The position numbers and the translations under genes were made by a program. The notes under the pieces are model-generated. The model made no database searches. It had not been told where the DNA came from and worked only from the letters and a program-made list of their open reading frames with translations. Positions 60,109 to 64,000 of a DNA stretch of 64,000 nucleotides are shown one piece after another. Position 1 is the stretch's first letter. Every line of letters begins with the position of its first letter. The stretch is taken from positions 1,550,001 to 1,614,000 of the forward strand of contig NC_135782.1 in the NCBI RefSeq assembly GCF_028453695.1, read 5' to 3'. This DNA comes from Augochlora pura (Eukaryota; Arthropoda; Insecta; Hymenoptera; Halictidae).

Positions 60109-63100
60109 CTAGCCCACGCTAAACTCCTGTGTTCGAAAGTATCTCGTTAATACTGCTACGAAAGATATTACCAATAGGAGACCTGTTGGGGTAACTAACA
60201 ATGCGGCAGTGTTATAAATAGGGCAATAAGGACACTGAGAACTACCGCAGACTTCGCAAATGTTCAACGTGTACGTCGGTAGAGCGTCAAATATCGTTTC
60301 GTTGAATCGTTCTGAAATTGGAAAAATTAGATTAACCCTATTGCGCCGTAAGCAATTGACAAATGAACCGTCGGAGACACATACCTGGTGCATAGTAATC
60401 GTAAACTCTGATGGGGAGAAACCGCGACATGTTCGCAACCGGGAACCATCTTTCTATGGTGAAGTTTACGCACGTCTCCTCTTGATCCAGATAATCGAAG
60501 TAGAAAAGAATTTTCTTCTCTTGGAATCTGGCTCTCTGAAGGTTTCTCACCTGTTTCGAGAGTATATACCTGTCCAAGGTTTGCTGTTGGATTATGTAAC
60601 CCGTCGGTATGGCTACATCCAGTACTGCCATTCCAGAGCGCGATGATTCATTCGTGTTTATCCACCTGCGATGGAGCCGCCAATTAGCAACAGGGTCGAA
60701 ATTAACAAACCAACGCCTTGAAAGTAACAGTTTACCTCTGACAGCTGAGATACGATATATGAGACTGATTTCTGCCATGGAAGTTGGCTCTGGTGACTAA
60801 GTCGAACGACTTGATCGGTGGCTGGGTTTGGAATTTCGCGATGTCAACGTTGTACTGCACGGACATTTGTAAGATAGCGTAGCCAGCGCCCTTTGCTTCT
60901 ACTTTCACAGTTCCCCATGCTTCTGGTATCTAATGGAACAGAAAATAAAATAAATAGTCTATTTCAGAAATCCTCTAACTATACACGGATCAAATACGTT
61001 ACCTCTATCGTCTGCAGTTTCGCCAAGTTATGGTCGTTCACGAACAATGTTTTCGTTTGTCCAGAGAGAGCCGTGGCCTCCACGGTAACCGTGAGCGAAC
61101 TGACATCCCTGATTCTCGTCCTAACTGTGTAATCCATCAGAGCTTTCATAGCCCACGCTGTGTCTTGCGTAGAAGCCCAACCGCCGTCCGTTAATCTCTG
61201 GGAATTCAACCACATCACAATAGGCTCTATCATATTTTCTTGCCTCGCAACGTGTACCAAAAGAGCGTACGCCGTGGTTTCAATGTTCTCGGAGTCGTAC
61301 GCATATGGTAGACGCGGGAGAGTGAATGGCTTCTGGTTTTCCAATTTATATGGCGGCAGTGGTACATGCTCTCTGCCCCAGTATGTCAATCCTCCTTCTC
61401 TCCGAGCATGTCTAGATAAAATACTGTAAGCCTGTCCCGCAGTGGAAGCTTTGGCCAAGAGTAAAGCGTACGCCACTATGGCTATTTCGTAAGGCTTTCC
61501 ACGCTCCTCCAGGAGCTTCAAGTTTCTTTCCAACCATTTCACTGCATTGGCCGCGCTGACCGCCACTTGAGTACCTAAGCCCTCTGGCAGATCCTTAACG
61601 CTTTGCAGCGTAATAAGAACGTGAGCTGTTAGAGTGATGTTTCTGTGTACTATTATATCGCCATCGATATTCAGGGAGCTATTCATTTTCCTGTCTGCCA
61701 GCCACGCAATTTCGTAGAACGATCCCTCGTACGTTTGATGCCTCAACAGCCAAGACACCGCCTGTGCCACGACTTCGGGGTCTATGTACAAATAATTCTC
61801 CCACTCGTAGAATCGAGCTTCTTGCAGAACGCGGGCGCAATACGCTGTCAGCCACACGCTCGGCGACGACTGATTCCAATCGCTTCGGAACAGGCTGAAC
61901 GATCCATCGGGGTTCATGAACGAGAGCTGTCGTTGATAGCCGATGTTCATGTAGTAAAAGCTCTCCTTCTCCTGTGTTCTGTTACGCTGATTGATCAGCC
62001 GCATGTACAACGTTGTGTACAAGTTGGCCGCGAAACTGAACATGTTCTGCTCGGCGCAGTCCATGGGAAGATTCATGAGACTGGTGGCGTTCACCGGCAT
62101 CGTTGGGAATATTGGACCAACGACGTCTCCGACGACGCTGATGACTGCTTTGTTCGAACCGAACACATAGTACCGATTCTCATCGTATGGAATAATTGGA
62201 GTCTCGGTAATGTTAACGTGCATGTACTGGAACACGTTGGCACGGTTGCTGAGATCGAGCAACATGGACTGATGGCGATACTGTGGAACACCGTCGGCTT
62301 CTACGTGCAAAATGCGTGTGACAGAGTCCCTGCCAATTACAGTTGTGGCGTAAACGTGTATCTTGATGTCGCCGAGCCTGACGGGTACAATAGGCAAGTA
62401 GACGATCGAAGCGTCCTGCGCCGGAATCCAAACAAAGAACTGATGCTCGCCGAAGGATGTGCGAGGCTTGTAAGACTGCACAATGCCATTGTCTTCTACG
62501 TGAACGAATTTATAATCTCTTGAGTCGGCCAGAACTATCACGGCCTCTATGTTGTGCCGCAAGTAATTGAACACAGATACCCGAATGCCGATCTGTTCCC
62601 CTTGCTTACTGTGAGAAGGCATTTCCACGTTGATGTAAAACGGTAGAACGCCTATGTAATCAATGGCCTTTGGTAGCATACCGAAGCCCTTGCTCGGTGA
62701 CATGCCAAACGCTGTGATCATCCAATGAACCGGCCACTTCGGTACATCTATGTTAAAGATGTATCTACCGTGGGGGCCAATGTTAATGTCTTTCCACAAC
62801 CATACGTTCTCGTATAGTCTCTGCATCCTGTTGTACCGCCATTTTCTGAAGTGAGCTATGTCAGTTATGTTCCTGTACTCGCAAGCAGATTCATCCGTGC
62901 CATCGTCGCAATCGAACACCCCGTCGCATGCCTTCTCCAATCTGTAACATCTTCCGTTCAGACATTCTGCATATCCTTGAGTCTCGTTGCAGTTGTCAGG
63001 ACGACGAAACACGAACGCATCCGTGAAGACTATCAATCCTACGAATTCGAATGTTCTGTTAACATCTATACCGAACGTTGAAGACGGATAATAGACAACT

Positions 63101-64000
63101 TCGTCCGGATCGCCATCGTGGTACAACCAAATGTGACCGTGAGTGCCATTGGTCTGCTCGTCGAAATGCGCCATTTTTGTAATGACGGTAGCATAGGACA
63201 GCTCATTGCCGGCTTGCATAGTGAAGAAAGATCGATCCACACCTGACAGGGCAACGTAAGCACCTGGTTCTCCGTAAATGGCGACTTCGACGTTCTCGCC
63301 GGTTCTGGCTTTCTTATCGTTGATGAAGATAGTGAAATTATTGCGGGAGATACCGTTCACTGGGAACGTCAGAGAATCTGCTACCACGGTAGCATACTGG
63401 CCAATGTGATACACCACTATAGTTGCGACGGGAGCCATTTCCGGGCTGAGCGGAACGGCGAACGTTTTTATGTTATGCTGCATCGTGTCCTGACCGGTTA
63501 CAAGAATCGTACCCTTCGCCATGATTAGGTAGTTGAAGGTATCGATGTAGAAGTTTGTCTGAACGTGAAAGACCATGTACTCTCCAACCTTGGGCTTCTC
63601 GGTGGACGTGGAGATTTTGATGTGCTGCTGATTCGGGGATTCGTGCGCCAACAACAGTAACTCGGCTTGAGTACGAAATCCTTCGCCGTCGGTGAAGTAA
63701 GCGTAAACCTTCATGGAAGAGATGTCGCTCAATATCTGTTGAGCTTGTTCCACGTTATGCTCGAGCCCGAGCTGTTTTCTCAGATCGATTTTAGTCGACC
63801 AGATCCCTTCGTTCTCCGGCGACGGTTTCAAATACTGAGTTTCCATGGTTCTACGGCCGCCCGTTCTCATCTCGATGTCCGCGCGAATTTCCATTACCGA
63901 ATTCAACAGCTGCGATTTTCTTAGCGCCGAATTGTCGTGGAAAGACGCGACCACGTTCAATGGGAACGGCATCGACGGCTTGAACACCTGCGGCGTGCCG
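60109..64000 (-). CDS. Mcr: Macroglobulin complement-related / CD109-like protein, 3' part
   Basis: Alpha-2-macroglobulin/TEP superfamily. Drosophila Mcr works at septate junctions and in immune-type recognition. Exons on the minus strand: 64000-61003 (open at the right edge), 60929-60736, 60665-60385 and 60311-60109 (stop 60111-60109). Phases close, giving 1224 visible residues. In order: macroglobulin domains; a complete LDL-receptor class A module at about residues 335-375 (six Cys, calcium box DCDDGTDES), diagnostic of Mcr; WLWKDINIG and further macroglobulin text; the thioester-domain region with DCAEQ in place of GCGEQ (residues 647-651); helices typical of the thioester domain (ending DGGWASTQDTAWAMKAL); a receptor-binding domain (SCQRWINTNESSRSGMAVLDV, YDYYAPERFNETIF); a cysteine-rich ICEVCGSSQCPYCP; and a C-terminal hydrophobic segment (ALLVTPTGLLLVISFVAVL) followed by a short basic tail, suggesting a membrane anchor. 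The N-terminus and signal peptide lie outside the window. Confidence 0.95.
62875..62997 (-). other. LDL-receptor class A module within Mcr
   Basis: Forty-one residues with six cysteines in LDLa spacing and the calcium-binding run DCDDGTDESAC. Insertion of this module into a macroglobulin chain separates Mcr from ordinary TEPs. Confidence 0.93.

Noticed and set aside
60338..60778. Continuous 146-codon minus-strand frame through the Mcr 3' region
   Set aside because: It reads through an intron (60735-60666). Splicing at CAGAG|GTAAAC and CGCAG|GTGG restores the conserved SCQRWINTNESSRSG text.
61645..62523. 292-codon open frame (+)
   Set aside because: Antisense shadow of the Mcr thioester-domain exon, whose minus-strand frame is clearly the real one.

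Overview
This window looks like nuclear DNA of an insect, most probably a hymenopteran (bee, ant or wasp). The evidence is a set of animal genes with GT/AG introns, an insect-type macroglobulin complement-related gene with an embedded LDL-receptor class A domain, and an abundance of GA/CT microsatellites. The order assignment is inference from gene content and sequence texture. No bacterial, viral or organellar segment is visible.

Layout. (1) 1-2036 (+): the 3' part of a p107/p130-type retinoblastoma-family gene (pocket A, spacer, pocket B, C-terminus), cut by the left edge. (2) 4303-5508 (+): a mitochondrial ribosome-binding factor A homologue in three exons. (3) 6227-9023 (-): an ABHD4/ABHD5-type alpha/beta hydrolase in seven exons, convergent with (2). 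(4) 9024 to about 12.0 kb: intergenic. (5) 12511-53815 (+): a VAT-1 homologue (MDR/quinone-oxidoreductase superfamily) in six coding exons spread over 41 kb, with a 26.5-kb first intron. An alternative last exon is possible at 54070-54095. (6) 53816-60108: AT-rich 3' flank and intergenic DNA. (7) 60109-64000 (-): a macroglobulin complement-related/CD109-like gene, with four 3' exons in view and the 5' part beyond the right edge.

All exon boundaries were placed by joining reading frames across GT/AG sites, and each phase closes. The genes share no pathway that the sequence reveals: cell-cycle repression, mitoribosome maturation, lipid metabolism, vesicle/membrane oxidoreductase, and septate-junction or immune macroglobulin.

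The non-coding part carries most of the unusual signals. The long VAT-1 introns hold several minisatellites with an exact or near-exact 20-bp period, three of them sharing a GGTC-CGATTTTT core. There is a set of short piggyBac-like elements bounded by TTAA. A small element has TATACAGGGTG inverted ends. RFX-type X-box palindromes lie at the VAT-1 promoter and in its introns. A 100-N assembly gap is flanked by a near-identical 0.3-kb duplication that is probably an assembly artefact.
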